Counted from the stretch's first letter, positions 11,101-25,200 are shown. The stretch is 64,000 nt of DNA from Steromphala cineraria (GCA_916613615.1 OU744731.1:12282726-12346725); one strand, 5' to 3'. Notes: a model not told the origin generated them from the letters alone. A program made the numbers and translations.

Positions 11101-13103
11101 AAAAAAAATGAAATACACGATTGATAACGAGGTACTTGCTGTGCTTCGAATTAGAAGCTAAAACTACAAAATGTATTATTCTGTCAACCCTAGAGGAATC
11201 AATCAACAAATGTAAGACAGAAAGACTAAGTAGAAATAGTGCAAATACGACATATATTTACAAAATGTCTTTTCGTAATTGCGAATTCAGCGTTGTTTAT
11301 AAAACCCCAAAAGCTACCGGATAGTCTGAGGTCGCCTATCTGCAACGCTGCTGTTAGAAAAGGTTATAAAGTTTCATTTCGTCACACTATTCCTAATAAT
11401 ATGAGCAACATGGTGGTGACAAACGGGCACCTGTCTATATCCAGAACCGCTACTGTAGAGCACATCACATCACACTCGGCAATCTAGTGACACTAGTCCA
11501 ACACTCTAGTGACTAGCCATCGACTAGTCGCAGTCTAGTGACACTATCCAACACTCCGTTCAACCTGGATACTACAAAACAAAGCTGCAACAAAAGCAAG
11601 TTTAATATACAGCCAGGATAAACTACATGATGTGACAAACAAAGGTGAAATCTAAATCTATATGTTCATCAATATCACCACACTGCTAAATAACAAAACG
11701 TCTTGTGCTGCTATATGTGAGGGGCTTTTTGTGAACACTTCTGAACATATCTCTCGAACAGAAGTTGCCTATATTGTATTGTCATATGCATAGTAACCAT
11801 TTTTTTGGGGAGAACACATTTTAATTAGAAGATGTATATTCAGTTCATTCTTTGAGAGGCATTTTCAATTTATCAAAAGCATTTTTAATTTCATTTTTCA
11901 TTTAATGCAAGTTCAGAATGGGAAAACAATTTTCAAAAATCAAATGTTGTAAAATCAATCAAAATGTCATGAATTGATCTCCTATCACGAATTTGTCATG
12001 ACAATCAAAATTGGCAATGTTCACAAAAGCTGCACATTTTTCTTTTACAACAAGAACGTTAAGTAAGCTATATGACTGTTCCTTGAGCACGCATTTGATT
12101 GACAGTGAGGTAAGAAAAAGGAGAGAGGGGATTGAAAGAATTCTATAGGGGGAAAGAAGAATAGCAAAAAGAGATAGCTGATAATAGAATAAGGAAAATT
12201 TTGTGGGAAGAATTGGAAAGAAGGTTGAATGAAGAGGAGATTCGAGAGTATAGTGTGGAATCGATATAGAATACTAGAGATATGACTTTAAATGTTGTGA
12301 TACTGAAAAATGAGAGAATCAACCAAATAATGCTCAGGAGTCAACCAAGCTTCAACCAATGCAGATACATTAATACAACACTTTGCTTCTATTTCACATG
12401 TGATACAAAATATAATAGAATTGCTATGAATTTAAAATTTTATGCTATTATCATAAATTCAATTCTGGTATTATTACTTGTTTACTTTGATGACATTGAA
12501 AAGAAAAGAAAAGCATATCTCATGATATCATAATTAACATAATAACAGGGAACGAATTGAAGAATTGAAATATCAGAACATTGATCATCACATCTTTTAA
12601 AAGATTAGATTTCTATACGAATAATAACGCCTTAATAATGTGATTTTTCTCATCATCACCCTGTGTCCAAATCAATGATATATTGTTTAAAGCAATTAAG
12701 GCATTCAGAACCAGCATATTGTTTAAAACAACACGTTCATAGAATTTGCCCGGAGGGATAGATGGTCATATTAATCTTATTAAATTCACCTTTCTAAAAT
12801 TTTGAAATAAAGCGTCAAAACATTGTATCTGATTTCAACACCTGGTGTATTCAAGACAGTTCTAGGGGTAGCAAAATATCTAATCTGATATTTGCAGGAA
12901 AGTCTATCTATTGGAATTTGGGCAGGTGTGGGTTCTGGATTCACTGCAAACGTTTGTATCCATCACGTGACTTCTACAGCACAGTTGATCACGGAGCGCA
13001 CGGGAGACCACGATATAGGTAGATACATCCGGGCACCCTCCACTATACATCCCACATGTCACGCATGCGCACACAGCTATATCCAACTTACCTCTTCTGC
13101 CAT
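5111..13103 (-). CDS. Myosin regulatory light chain, gene A, with alternative N-terminal exons
   Basis: Regulatory light chain that binds the myosin heavy-chain neck and controls motor activity. Coding exons in transcript order: 13103-13092 (MAEE), then either 10286-10206 or 10136-10038, then 8285-8210, 7552-7451, 7063-6985, 6333-6285 and 5218-5111. All junctions are GT-AG and frames join exactly, giving proteins of 168 or 174 residues. EF-hand 1 has the loop [12 protein letters not shown] with all divalent-cation ligands. Family landmarks [29 protein letters not shown] and [13 protein letters not shown] are present; the end is acidic (QDEEEMAA). The 10038-10136 exon carries [14 protein letters not shown], matching the kinase site of smooth/non-muscle light chains (adjacent Thr-Ser). 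A 5' UTR exon is inferred at 17320-17234. Exon sizes and phases match gene B. Confidence 0.95.
5586..5942 (+). mobile_element. TTAA-flanked MITE, family 1, copy 1
   Basis: Element in the last intron of gene A. Termini AGGGGCAGTAGCACGTTTTT and its inverse, flanked by TTAA at 5582-5585 and 5943-5946. A TTAA duplication is the hallmark of piggyBac-type insertion. The interior has a conserved AAGGAATCGCATGG box; no coding capacity. The other copies start at 27789, 32183, 34849 and 55988. Confidence 0.85.
8757..9155. repeat. Long imperfect inverted repeat in gene A intron
   Basis: The left arm (about 8768-8852) contains CAGTCTAAGTAAACCTAG and AAAGGCCTAGTAGAGGGT. The right arm (about 9070-9155) holds their near-perfect reverse complement. 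Arms of about 85 bases surround a spacer of about 220 bases, which has a further AGTAGAGGGTAG motif. It may be a degraded terminal-inverted-repeat element; no target duplication was identified. It lies between alternative exon 2a and the first shared exon. Confidence 0.75.
10038..10136 (-). CDS. Gene A alternative N-terminal exon 2a (RATSNVF form)
   Basis: This 99-bp exon encodes [10 protein letters not shown] then [20 protein letters not shown] and FKE. It opens after a TTTGCAG acceptor, is phase 0 at both ends and joins MAEE to AFTMID. The basic stretch before Thr-Ser is the arrangement recognised by myosin light chain kinase. Its donor, GAG|GTGTGG, departs from GTRAGT, so inclusion probably needs help. 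Only 69 bases of intron separate it from exon 2b. Confidence 0.88.
10206..10286 (-). CDS. Gene A alternative N-terminal exon 2b (RQASNVF form)
   Basis: This 81-bp exon encodes [20 protein letters not shown] then TMQEMKE. It opens after a CTCCCACAG acceptor, has donor GAG|GTAGGG and is phase 0 at both ends. It aligns with exon 2a at the SNVFA core and at the final helix (QE(M/F)KE), so it is a diverged duplicate rather than an extra domain. It keeps one Ser after R-Q-A but lacks the Thr of the Thr-Ser pair. The MQEMKE ending resembles striated-type molluscan light chains. Confidence 0.87.
10287..13091 (-). other. Gene A intron before alternative exons
   Basis: 2.8-kb intron. It holds the 16-bp inverted repeat pair, a short duplicated CTAGTGACACTA..CCAACACT motif (11478-11560) and a purine-rich tract on the + strand (about 12105-12260; pyrimidine-rich in the transcript). 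No extra exon was recognised. Confidence 0.6.
10336..10672. repeat. 16-bp perfect inverted repeat pair
   Basis: ATTTGAAAATGCCACT at 10336-10351 is matched by its exact reverse complement at 10657-10672, just upstream of exon 2b. Could be the ends of a small element or chance. Confidence 0.45.
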
Positions 13104-13110
13104 CTTGTTT
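13092..13110 (-). CDS. Gene A initiator micro-exon (MAEE)
   Basis: A 19-bp exon, AAACAAG followed by ATGGCAGAAGAG, sits between a TTCTTTTCAG acceptor and a strong GTAAGT donor. ATG is at 13103-13101. MAEE joins in phase 0 to either exon 2a or 2b, which is the main argument for this start. Confidence 0.8.
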
Positions 13111-16100
13111 CTGAAAAGAACAGAAATGAAGAATATAGTTTTTAAGAATATTGAATTCGTTTGTAAATATCAAAGTGAAAAATATCAACGTAGGGTATTG
13201 TAAGATTGCTTAAAGTGTAATGATATCAGGTTTCCTTTGAAATCAGTTGATGTCATTGAAATACCACATAATACACCGTGACATTACAAATTTCAAAGAA
13301 GGGTCATTTATATATTGAAAAGTATATTTTCATAATGTGAATCAGTTTTGGGTGTTTTTCTTACACATTTCTTACTTCTTAATGCTTGCTATCCATTGTA
13401 CCAATGAATATCTTATCTTAACTATGTCATTTGAAATAGGGACGAGAATTATAAACTTTTAAAAATAGATTTTATGAAGGGGTCTGTATAACCACATGGA
13501 ATTTTCATCTATCACACCAACCAAATCAATATAATCTCTTCAATCATATTACCATATACGGTATTTTTCTAAAGAACCATATAATTCCTGAATTTGTTTG
13601 TTTTATTTTCAAATAATCATGCTGTTCCATTGTCTCAAAGATTTATACAAAATTGCTTATCACAAGAATTCGTTATAGAGCAAGTCAGCGCATTTTTAGT
13701 ACGCCTACATAGCGAGTACATAGATAAGACAGAAAGAAGGATGATATTGGCACCGGGCCAGGAACTATGCAGGCACCATCTGATCTTGTAATCAGAGGAA
13801 CATTCCTCTCTGGTTGCCATGGCAACCAATAGGAAACATCCAACAACTCCTCTGATCAGGTATAGCTTTGTGTTCTGCAGAATCTGCAGGTTACTGATGG
13901 CAAGATTATGGACGTCTTTGCTTTATATGAATGCTGTCTTCCTTAACATAAATGATGTTTAGTTTAAGAATGATATTACATAAACTTATACAATTTCTAT
14001 TGTAAAATATATTTAATAAAAGTTGCTCTGCTTCTCATAAAATGCCGTAAATGCCTTCATTTAAAGATACATGTACATGTATATAGCTCATCTTGTTACT
14101 CATAGATAAAGATTTCCAAATATCATCTACATAATCAAAATAAATTGTCCTCTAGATTTGTTGATTGATTAATATTGAAACAGTTTATGTCTTCGTCTAC
14201 ATACTTTTGTTACTCAAGACAGACCTTAGAAGATTTTGGGAAAAGAACACTTAATAACATCGTACAGAGCTATTTCTTTGTCATATGCAGATAGATCATA
14301 TTACAGTATGTATGCATAATTTATAGTATAGTCTTTGGAAAAACCTTTGTTTAAACTTACAATCAGTATACAATACAGTTTCAAAAGCCTTAGAATGAAT
14401 AAAATCTATCATATACAGTAGTATGTACATGCTAAATAAAGCATATATTGTTTGTATTTTTGTAGTCTTTATGTATTCAGATCCTGCTGTTTGCAGGTAA
14501 AAGTTCCAAAATGTCTTTGTTGATAAATTGCAGATAAATAAGTTTGACTGGTATATCCAATACACAAATTATTCTACACGAATTTAACCTATCTAGATGA
14601 TGCATTTGCACACGACTGTGTCTTATACAATAACAATTTACAATAGGATTTTACTTTTTTGCATAATGACTTCTTCAATAATAAAGCATATGATTAATAA
14701 GCTTTATGCTCTTGAGTTTGGGAAAATCAGAATCGTAATATTTCTTCTTTGAACATTAGATTCTCTGTATAGTTATCATATTATGTATCAGTATATAAAA
14801 TGTGCTTGGATATGTATATATATCCTGAGTTAAACATGAGAATAAGTTATTGTTTTTAATATTCATAACAATATCAAGAGCAGAATATTATAGCTTGTTT
14901 ACAGTAAGGAAATGCCCTTGAGGTGTTTAAAGGTCATTTGTTATTAGTTCTGAGTTTGGGATGTACAGAAAACGTTTTGTTGTTCAAAAATGACTAGTAA
15001 ATAATAGTCAAGATCAGATGCAAGTATTTAAAATGCTTGAAACTTTAACTTTCTTCAAAGGAAAGCAATTTTGATTTAAAAAGGTGTTTTGTCTCAGTAG
15101 TTAGAGTTAAAGGAAATCTGTTTCCGGTTTATTCTAAAATATGGGTGCTATAAGGAAGTGTGTCACTTAAAACCTAATTAAACTTGAAGAGTCAATTGCA
15201 TATACAAATAGACGATGCAGATTCGTGATATGAGCTACCATTGTAATCCAAACAGATATCCATTTCCTCTATCCCTTACAAGGTCATCGCCACGTGAGGT
15301 CATGTCAAATTTACGTTAATGGTTTAAACGGTTTTACAGATCACATTATGCAGTATCCAAAACGGTCACCGGGTGTTATAGGACATTAAAATGAAGTAAC
15401 TTTTATTCTACAAATGGTTTATTATTCCCTCTGTTCGATCATTTGTTTCTTCTACAACTGTCTTATAACGATAACTTTACACGATAATTTCGACTTTAAA
15501 ATAACAATTAGAAATAAATATGTATGTCATTTTAAAAATAATAAGTAATTAATATCTGCTATTGAACCAATGATTGTATAATAGGTACTTCTGCAAAAAC
15601 TTTTTATGACCAACATTTAGATGTAAAATCATTGTCTGTTTTCAGGAAAATGCAGATGCATAGGACACGTCAACCTCATTATCAAGACGTGGTGCAGTTT
15701 CAGGACTCTACATTATCCTGCAAACATGTATACCCCCCCCCCCCCTCTCCAATTCCCTCCCCCTCCCCTTCGTTCCTTCCCTTCCCTAACCCACAGGCTA
15801 CAGCCAACCTAGTTTGAGATCGGTAGCTTTCTACTAATACAGCGAGAGCTTCCAGGAAAGCAGCTAAAATTGGCACTAAGAAACCCAATACCTACCCCCT
15901 CACTCATCTGCCGGCACCGTCCTACCATGCCGCTTGCAGAACAGATAGTAAGAGGACCGCAATGGGTGCAATAATTTCTTCTCTCAATCTTACCACATCA
16001 CAAAGATAAGCAACATCGTTTAAGGCCTCAACTTTATGTTATGTTGTATAACCATTCACAATTATATCTTTAATATTTGTTATTTCATAAAAACAATTTT

Positions 16101-17233
16101 CATAAAATTTGCCAAAGGTTTGGGATTTTCGATTAATATTAACCCCAAAAGAGCCTCTCCGTTTTGAAAGATGGGAAGGATGAACCTTTGATCTTAGCGT
16201 CTTGTACCCTACGAGCAGCTGGCAAGGGAAACGAGCAAGACCATGTATTGCCTTCACTGAATACATTAACAGGGATACGACCTCTAGGTGCACCCCAACG
16301 TAAACCATACTGTGTCTAGCATCGCTGATGATGGAACCAAACTCTTTCTTTACACAGTAAAAACTCAAATGTACTTAGCAAATGCGGAAGCGACGTGATG
16401 AATAAGCCAACTGTGTAACTATGTGATGTGCCTCTATCAATTATAGATCACCAAACATCATAAAATTATCATAACCAGGACACGCAAATAAATATAGGAC
16501 AAGTAGTTTTTAATAAATGATATTTAGATTAAGGAATGTTATGATATTAGTTACATATATGTTAATACCTTAGATGAATATTATGATACACTATAAAAAG
16601 CACATGGCTAAGTAGATAACCTTGCAACGGACCTTGACATTTCTGTCGAGTCATCAAATTTCTTTAATAGTAACCTATATACGGTACAAACTGAAAACTT
16701 AAAATATATTTAAATACATTGTCATTTAATTTTTATATGCTATTATATCTCCTAATTATTCCACTTAATGCTTAATTTCTTAATCCAAGCTTATCAAAGT
16801 GGAGAGTGGAATTGAAGTAGCTCTGATAGGAACAATATTTCTGTTAGTGGAACTTGCGGTGATGAAAGAACCAGTAATTGTGTGTATTCGGTGATGCCCT
16901 GTGCCATGACTTATATACACAATGTTAATTGATACCATCTGCCGGAGAGCCGTATCACAACTTACCAGGCAGTGATGATTAGGAGAACACAATCACGTCG
17001 AGCAAATACCCAATGCATATTTCTCGTACCTTACCAAAGTACCTTTGACAAGATGGCATTGCCTAAGTAATTGAACAGGTCAGCATAATTGATACACCCA
17101 GAGGAGACATAATTGCAGCATAGCGTGAAATTCCTTCACAGGACCTCTAATGAACATTGAAATCCTTGAGATTTTATAGAAAAAATTCTACCGATTTGTA
17201 AATGATATAAGTAAAAAGTTTTTAAAGACTCAC
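13111..17233 (-). other. Gene A first intron
   Basis: 4.1-kb intron inferred between the 5' UTR exon and the MAEE exon. It contains a 13-base C run at 15733-15745. No coding exon or RNA gene was recognised; the 109-codon open frame on the minus strand at 16368-16039 matches nothing known to me. Confidence 0.5.
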
Positions 17234-17320
17234 CTTTTGTTTGTGCCTTAACCTAGGTATAAGATGTAAAATACCTGTAGCGGACAGTCGACCGGTCTGA
17301 ACACAGAGCGCTACGAAAGT
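17234..17320 (-). other. Gene A 5' UTR exon 1 (inferred)
   Basis: On the minus strand an initiator-like TCACTTT (A at 17320) lies 25 bases after CATAATAA. The exon could end at AAAAG|GTGAGTC (17234), a strong donor, or earlier at CTACAG|GTATTT (17275). It would splice to the acceptor at 13111. Confidence 0.45.
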
Positions 17321-17337
17321 GAATTCACCAACCACGG

Positions 17338-17433
17338 TTATTATGCATACCTCAAGCCGATGACGTCATGGCCGGCAGACTCCATATTGGGAATGTTGGC
17401 CTTTACCCGACAGGGCGAGGCTTATTGGGCGGG
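17338..17433 (-). promoter_or_regulatory. Gene A core promoter with CRE, CArG-like and GC boxes
   Basis: Reading toward gene A: GC box (GGGCGG on +, 17428-17433) beside a CCAAT-type ATTGG, CArG-like CCATATTGGG (17382-17391, one mismatch to CC(A/T)6GG), perfect CRE palindrome TGACGTCA (17361-17368) and TATA-like CATAATAA (17345-17338). The cluster sits in a locally GC-rich island. SRF/CArG sites are a known feature of muscle genes; function here is inferred. Confidence 0.55.
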
Positions 17434-20400
17434 GGGATACGAGTCTTGGGCTATACCAATGGGATAGCGCTAAAGTCTTCAGTTTCACACTCTATATGCC
17501 GATAAGCTATTTAGCATACAGGGTATGCATGTTATGGATTGTTAAATCATTTTCTGAATTTTATTTCAAATGAACAGTTGTGGACAGGATCGTTCGATTT
17601 TCATGGATAAATACAAAGGATTTGGTGTGTGGTGGTGTGGAGAACGTCGTAAGACGGTTTGTCTTCTGATTGTACTTCTGTAGAGTAGAGAGTTTAGTTT
17701 CGAAGTCTTTAGTTCCTTGGGAAAGGACAAAGAATGGATTCAACAAGTCTATGTTTTATGAAATCGTAATCGAAGAGATAGTCGGGTAAAAGCATGAGTT
17801 GCCCCTCTCCGTCGTAGAAGTAGAAGTAGAAGTAGATGTAGAATGTTGTTGCATCTAGTACCTATAGATGGTGTAGTCTTGAAAGCATTTATTTTCTGAA
17901 GGTATGGACAATAGGATGGCAATTTTCAAGCAGTCCAGTTGGATATAATTTAAAGTCTCATGAAATAGTATGAAGGCATAGTGCCACTGTGTTCGCCAAA
18001 GGTTCCTCCGTCTTTGAATCGGTAATGATGATGCGATTTAGTCCTCAAAAGAATCGATGTTGGCCTTTTTAAGGTCAGTTGGTGTTATTGAAATAGTTCT
18101 CGTAAGAAAAGCATGTTTCATTTTCGAAGATTGCTAGTACTGTCACCAATTATCTTTGTACATGAATGATTTTAAAGTACACAAGAATGGGCCATATGTG
18201 TTTATTCATACGACATTAGGGTGATAATATTAACGCTCCTGTAGCTCCAATCAACGACATGTGGTAATAATTGGCACTTTGTTTATACAAGTAGATAGGG
18301 CAGAGCAAGTAGATAATGAATGGTTAAGGAGTAATGGATTGTTCATAATGTAGCTGGCCACTTACATTCGAGGTGTTATGATTAGCTGTGCTACACTGCA
18401 TGACAACATGGCGTCATCAGCTAGCACGTTCAACTCTTCTTGGTATGGCGTGTCTGTGACGTAACAGTCTGTGTGACGTAATAGGAACACGTTCCTACAT
18501 AGTCCTATAACACAATTGGGCGTGGAATGATAATGGTTATTACATGTGTGTGATTGAGGGTTATCGGTCTGTAGCTTTTTATCATTAGGTTTTTGCATGG
18601 CGTTGTGTTTAGTGCAATGTGTCAACTTCATATTGTTTTATTAGATAGCATCTCTTTATTATAAAATGTTCAAATTTTTTAAAGAAGAGAAACTTTATGC
18701 TTTGAAATCCCTCTTATATGTATCAATTATGCCAAAGACTATTTATCATCAGATTTAATCACAACTGATAGGACATAAATGATATGTTATTCATGTGACA
18801 CAAGTTCTCTTAGATTAAGGATTTAAGAGAAATAACAATTATGTGTTTAATTGTCAGCGTGAACAACTAAAGCATTCTGAACATTGAAAGATGGACAACA
18901 CAGAATGGCAGGATCTTTTATGAAAAAAACTTACAATTGTTTTAGTTTTATTATTTATGTACTATATACATTTATATAAATGAACTAAGCATTTTATTGA
19001 TTCTTTCTTTTGCAAATTAAAATTAAATATAAGTTTTCATATTTAATTTCAAAATGTTTCCTTATCAATACAGTACACCCTAACAGGTACACAGAAAATA
19101 AAGTGAAACTTGACAAATCCTTATGTTGCAAACATTCAATGTTCACCAACTTCGAGTATTAACTATCCTTTATTTGTTCGTGGCTTTATAATTCCGGCTT
19201 TATGTTTGTCATCAATTTATGCCATATTCGATTCCAAAGTATTAAGTTATTCCATGAAACCATTTAAACTCTTCTCTTGCATAGCAACAATATGTATAAC
19301 TAATTAAGCTTATTAGGCATCCAAAACGAAAACATTCACAGTGTATTCATGTAAATCGAATAATTTGTATGTCTGAATTAGATCAACAGTAGGTCAATTT
19401 ATCAAGCGCTAATCATAATTGAACCAGTTCCTGTAACAAGCACTCACTAAACAAATATAACATTCATGCTTACAATATGATTAAAAGAATTACAATAGCA
19501 CCAATAGTAATCTGGAGTAATAGTGAGTGAGAGTCTTTATTCTTTTAACAATTATGTCAACAATCTTTTTACTCTTTTATCAACCATTCACCCATTCAGT
19601 CCAGCCAGGTAAACACTTATCTAAGCAAGTAGAAATCCACGATGTATATAAGTAAGTAATCAGACGGTGGGCATTACGAGAGAACGATTTATCTCGCAGC
19701 ACATTAGAAGACGCGTTTGTAAATAAGCTCTGAGCACCAACATATGGCAACAATTATAGCGGAATGTTGTGTTGATGATAGATCCACGGTGCTACCATCT
19801 TGTAACTAACTGCAAGGACTTGCTGCAGTGTGTGATGTACATGTAGGCTGTATCTTGCGCTGCAACTAGGATGTAAGAGACAGATGTATGACAGATCATC
19901 ACGAGAGTTGTGTAGAAGTATCAAGGTGTTGCACATCACTAATTTAGACTTCATGCTTCATGCGAGGGAGGGGCATTAAAATAAGCAAATATTTATTTGT
20001 GAATAAATATGTTTAAACCATGTGAATACAAAGATGTTGATATTCCCCAAAATAAATCAGCTTTTTAAAAGTTGATTTCTACTTTTCTGCAATATGAAAT
20101 GTTAAAACAGATGTATGACAATCCTCAACACAATATTCCCCAGCATTTCTAGTCAACACAAATTAGGTGTAGTAGATTAAGGGGATATTTTCATATTATG
20201 AACTATTATTTGTTCTAAGAAGCCTGAAATGTAAAATAATGATGTCGATCACCATGCTCAATGGTACAAATAAAATATAAGTAACATTTTATACAAATCA
20301 ACACCTTTTGGCACGTCTAGCTAAAGTTTACATACACAATGAAATGTTTAGCAAATATTAAATACGAAAATGATGCAATATTCCAAAGCAGAAATCTCTT

Positions 20401-23400
20401 AAAGACTACGTTAGGTATTTTTTCCATTGATAGTTTCAGTTAATGCACAAAATGGGTTAATGCAATTTAAATAGTAATGGTCTTCGAGTTGTTAGATATG
20501 GTGTGGTGCAATCTGAAAATGTTCTAGTAGCTTGGTCATTTTAGATGCTTGATGGGCTAACTAATTCACACCTTTTATTGATATCTCTATCACTTTTAGA
20601 AAGAAAATATGAACACGATGTTATGAATCAGGAACATTTCAAACCTTGATGTATAAATGTAAGCTATGCTAGGTGTCGAAGTTTGCATATGTTAATCTGC
20701 AGTATGATAATGATTATGCAACACAAATCCGGTGAGGTGTATTGTGCATTATGAGGTGTTTGCTGACAATCCCGTGTAGCTACTATTGCCATTATTGCTT
20801 ACAGTAGGTGTTAACATGCATTTATCATCTGTCAGACAACGAATAAGAGTTATATCATCCAATGATCTCTTAGCAGATGCAAAGGTTCCTAGCTCGAATG
20901 AAAAATGGTGTTAAATATTGCGGTTATTGTTAATTGCTAATTAGAACACATATGGCCACATGTCATTGCAGTATGTTAAGCTTATTGGATGTTATCCAAG
21001 ATTGACTATTCCAGTAGCAGATACAATTCATTTTATCAATTTGTTTTCGAAGATAAAGTCAGTATAGTCTAATCTGTTTTATGTCAATATGTTATAACGA
21101 TGTTATTTTTTCCAATACAATAAGATATTTAGATGATTTATAGGTAACACTATTGTGATGTAATATTCACATCAACGTTGTCAATAATTCATTTAAGTCA
21201 CCGGATTTGAAACTCTTGCATCTCTTATGAACATGTCACTTTGTGGCAACATTGGTATACGAAATATTCATCGATATTATTCATAGTGATATATGTTAAT
21301 ACAGCAGTTTTATTCTTTTCAGGTAGGGGAATAGATTTACGTTACTGTTACTACTCTTTGGTTTCTAAAACTGAATTCCATGATTTTAAATATTGTTGAG
21401 CAATTTGGAAACGTTTATTTATATTTTTCAGGTAGTCGTAGGCAACTTTTACTTGTTTTTCTCCCCTAAAATATGTAAATGAACTTCAGATCTAGCAAAT
21501 CCTTACTACAGTGCTTGTTTCTGAATTTGCAATGAATCCACCATATAAGCAGCAAAATGAATATCAAAAATATTAACTAAGATATAATCTTGTTACACAG
21601 ACTCCCCACATCCTTTTCACATTTTGATTTTATATGTGAGCTTATCAAAAGAAATGATCTACTGCAAATCTGCCACAGGAACCACTTAGTGTTACAATGT
21701 TTTCTTTGGATCAATTATCATCAACCCATGAATGGCAGATCATTAAACTATATATAGAATACACAACATGGTGATCAAGGTTCAATAAACAGTATCAATA
21801 ATTGGTCAATTAAGGCACAATTTTAGGCTAACAACTTTACTCTCGTATAGATGCATTTTCGTCAAATAAAGACTCACATTTCTTCATTTACAAATTCTTC
21901 TTATAACTTGTTATAACGTTTGACTAATAGCATGTATGTAAACCAGCATTATTCAGACATTTATATTTATTATTGAGTTTTAAAATCGTTCTAAATAAAG
22001 ATATGCAGGGTGCCTTTCATCATTGTACAAATGCTTGTAAGCTGTTTTGCTGGGTCTGAATGTAGTGATGCATGCATGCTGTTTTATTGCAAATGGCGTA
22101 AATCGAGGTTTAGACGTGCATGTTTGTTGCATGCTGCAGAAACTAAGCATATCTGAGCTGTTCCCCAGAAAGTTTCATGTCAACGACGTTTTTCTTATAG
22201 AGAGACGGTGTCCTCGTTATATCATAGACTCGACCCTCTACATACCAGCTAGAACATTCCTGTACAGTCTCCTGCCGCTTAGATATCAGTCGTGTACTGT
22301 ACTTGCCAGCATAGGATCAGATTACAGCAGTACACTCGCATCTCATCAGTTGTAGTGAGAGATGTGCAGACTTTGCTAGTTCGCTTCATGGCAGTACATT
22401 TCATAGAGAAATCAGTCTAGAGATTTACTTCAGCAAATGTGAAGATACCCATTTTAAAAAAACAATAAAATTTAAAAAGGAAAATCATAAATATAATTAT
22501 TTTATATCTTGAGCAACCTATAGTACATGAAATTGATAGTTGAATTGTAAAAACAAAGGCTGGAACCTAACAAGCTTTTTGAATAAGAAGATGAATATCA
22601 TAAATTCTGTATCAATTGAATAATAAATCCTGTATCAATTGAAATGTACAAAGTTTGCATTTTACTTGTTTTAGACAATGTTCAATTCATTCCTTGAAAA
22701 TCTAATTGTTTTGCCTTGTGCACGTATTCTGAATGTTGGAGGTCTATTGCATCTTGTGTGAATTCTATTTATCCTAATGGTGATTAAATTGATGTTTTCT
22801 TTTCATGTCAAGTTTTCGTTGAATACATTATATGCTTCCCAATGTGACATTTATATGTTAATTGCATTTATTAAGTTTATATATCTTAATAAATATTGGC
22901 ATTGACTGTTTTTTTCTTTGTTTTCATTGTTAATGACTTGATGTGAGAATTTGAACTAAACACCTCTCTATGGTTGTATAGCCTAACGTCTAGCACATGA
23001 GCTAGCAGAGAGCAAAATGCTATCCAACTAAATCATTCATTGCTACATTTTTATGTAAGAGCTGGCATTACATTTCATACCATCCAAAAAGCTCATTTTC
23101 AAACATAACAAAGGCAACAATTCACTTTAATGGAAGTACAGGTAAAACACACGAGAAAAATCAAGATGGCGTCAACTTCCTCCAAAAACGTCACTTCCCT
23201 TGTTCCAAACGAGGCTGCAGACATTGCTTACTCACGGCGAGGTTTCGGTGATACCAATACGAGGCCCGTCTCCCAGCTCCTTATACAGGCATTGGGTAGG
23301 GGGAAGATTCTCCACACTATTTATATACAAGCCTTCTCCTGAAAGGCGAACCCTGCTTGCAAGAGCATCGACTCGCCATTCATCCGTCTCACCACAGCTG

Positions 23401-25200
23401 CCTCCAATAAGATGTTATATAACTAGTCTTGAGGAAATCAGCTTGTCTGTCTCGTGTATGACTGTTCCCTTGATAATTCTAACTCTGTCAGCAATATGGG
23501 CATCTAGGTCGGTTCTACCTCAATATTAGCTTTTTAATGTGTGGATTAATTGGGACATAAGTAGTTACCTGTAACTTAACGTATTACAGGTGTGTGATCT
23601 GGCAATCAAAGTTGATTTACCTGTAATTTGATATATCATTTAGTGCTGATTTGATAGGAAGTAAACTGAAATAACTTGATAATAAACACATAAGTTCGTT
23701 AATTAATCAATTGGGTTATAGTTGATTAAGGGTGATTTGACGTAATTGGGTGTGATATATTTGAAATAATATATTATCATGTCTAAGGTTTGGTTTACAT
23801 GTGATTTGTTAAATAAGAAAGTTAAACGGTGTTCCGATGGACATTAGGTGTTAATTAACGCACAGATGTGTTAATTAATCAATCAAATAACTTCAATATG
23901 GTCTCGAATCTTGAACATATATTATACACGATGATATGTGTTGGGTAGACTAAATTTTACATCTTAAAAATATACATCTTAAAAGCAGCTTTTTAATATG
24001 AAAATTGAAAGGAGCCCACTGAAGTTGGTCATTTTCAGAAACTGCCGTGATATAGACTTGCTACGATAATTATCATGGACTTGCATGGGGCTGTATAGAT
24101 TTTTTGTTTCAGGGGTTGTTGGATATACTATGTATTGGGGTATATTCTTTTTTTTAGCAAAGTAAGACACGTTTAATTGATGTTGGAAGAAGGAGGAGGA
24201 ATGCTTATTATAAATAACGGAACAAACTATTACAAACACATTGGCCTCATGTTTGAATTATTAACTCAAATTTAGAGTTACACACATTTCATTAATTCTC
24301 AAACATTAATATTTATCTGAAAAGGAACCTCGGAGAACATTCTTTTTCAAAGACTTCACGAAGTAATGTTTATGTAAACATATATTAAAGTTGAAATATA
24401 ACGATATGTTTGTCTTCGGGTTCATCTACCTGCAGTCATCCGGTCTCTATATGCACATTTCAGACAAGAATACCCCTAAGTTGTATAACATGCTATATGA
24501 CATGCTTTAGTAAAGCAAGTCTAGCTCTTTTCAAAAAGGAATTGTACAAGGCGGAATTGAAATATAAGTGATCTTTGTTGTGAAGAAATACATTTAACGT
24601 TTTCAGAAACAAGGTGTTAATCCTACAAATAATGTTGCACATATGTAGGTACATGTAGATGCTATAAAGCATGAGATCTTATTCCTTAAGTGGAAACATG
24701 CAGGGGTAGCAGTTCCGCGTACATATGGAAGTACTTATCCAAGGAACTGGTTGTGTTTGTATGTCGTGCATTACAGCGAAACATACCGACCAACATCAAC
24801 TCTGTACTGGTAATCCTACAACATTTGTGTTTGGTTTGTGCACAAAATGATATGATGTAGATATATTGCAATTGACATTAATTGACATATAAAATAGCTA
24901 TAAGAATGTTCATCGTATTTGGCGAAATTCGTTTTTTCTTAAATAGAAATGTCTATTAAATGTAACAAAACGCCTACCCAGTAATAAAACGTTTGATAAG
25001 TAATGAAGTTTTATGTCTTAAAATTTAGTTACTGTGTAAACGAAATGATTAAGCAGATGGAACGACACCACAAAACATGCCAAAACAAGACAAGCTGGCG
25101 CATTTAAACTTTACATATTACAGTTGCACAAACTTCATCAAAAATAATTCATTTGTAACATTTGAAAACACTCGTTGATATTAATATTCAAAATGACACA
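17434..25200. other. Intergenic region, left part
   Basis: AT-rich DNA between the two divergent light chain genes. Apart from a (GTAGAA)n-like run near 17815-17840 and the candidate element at 23130-23345, no gene, RNA or repeat family was recognised. The open frames of 60-110 codons look like chance. Confidence 0.5.
23130..23345 (+). promoter_or_regulatory. Weak candidate promoter/enhancer island
   Basis: Less AT-rich than its surroundings. CTATTTATATAC at 23317-23328 could serve as TATA box or MEF2-like site, and a second TATA-like TTATATAAC lies near 23415. No spliced exon could be attached. Confidence 0.25.

Noticed and set aside
16039..16368. 109-codon minus-strand open frame in gene A intron 1
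   Set aside because: No recognised domain, no splice context, ordinary AT-rich composition at its ends; treated as chance.
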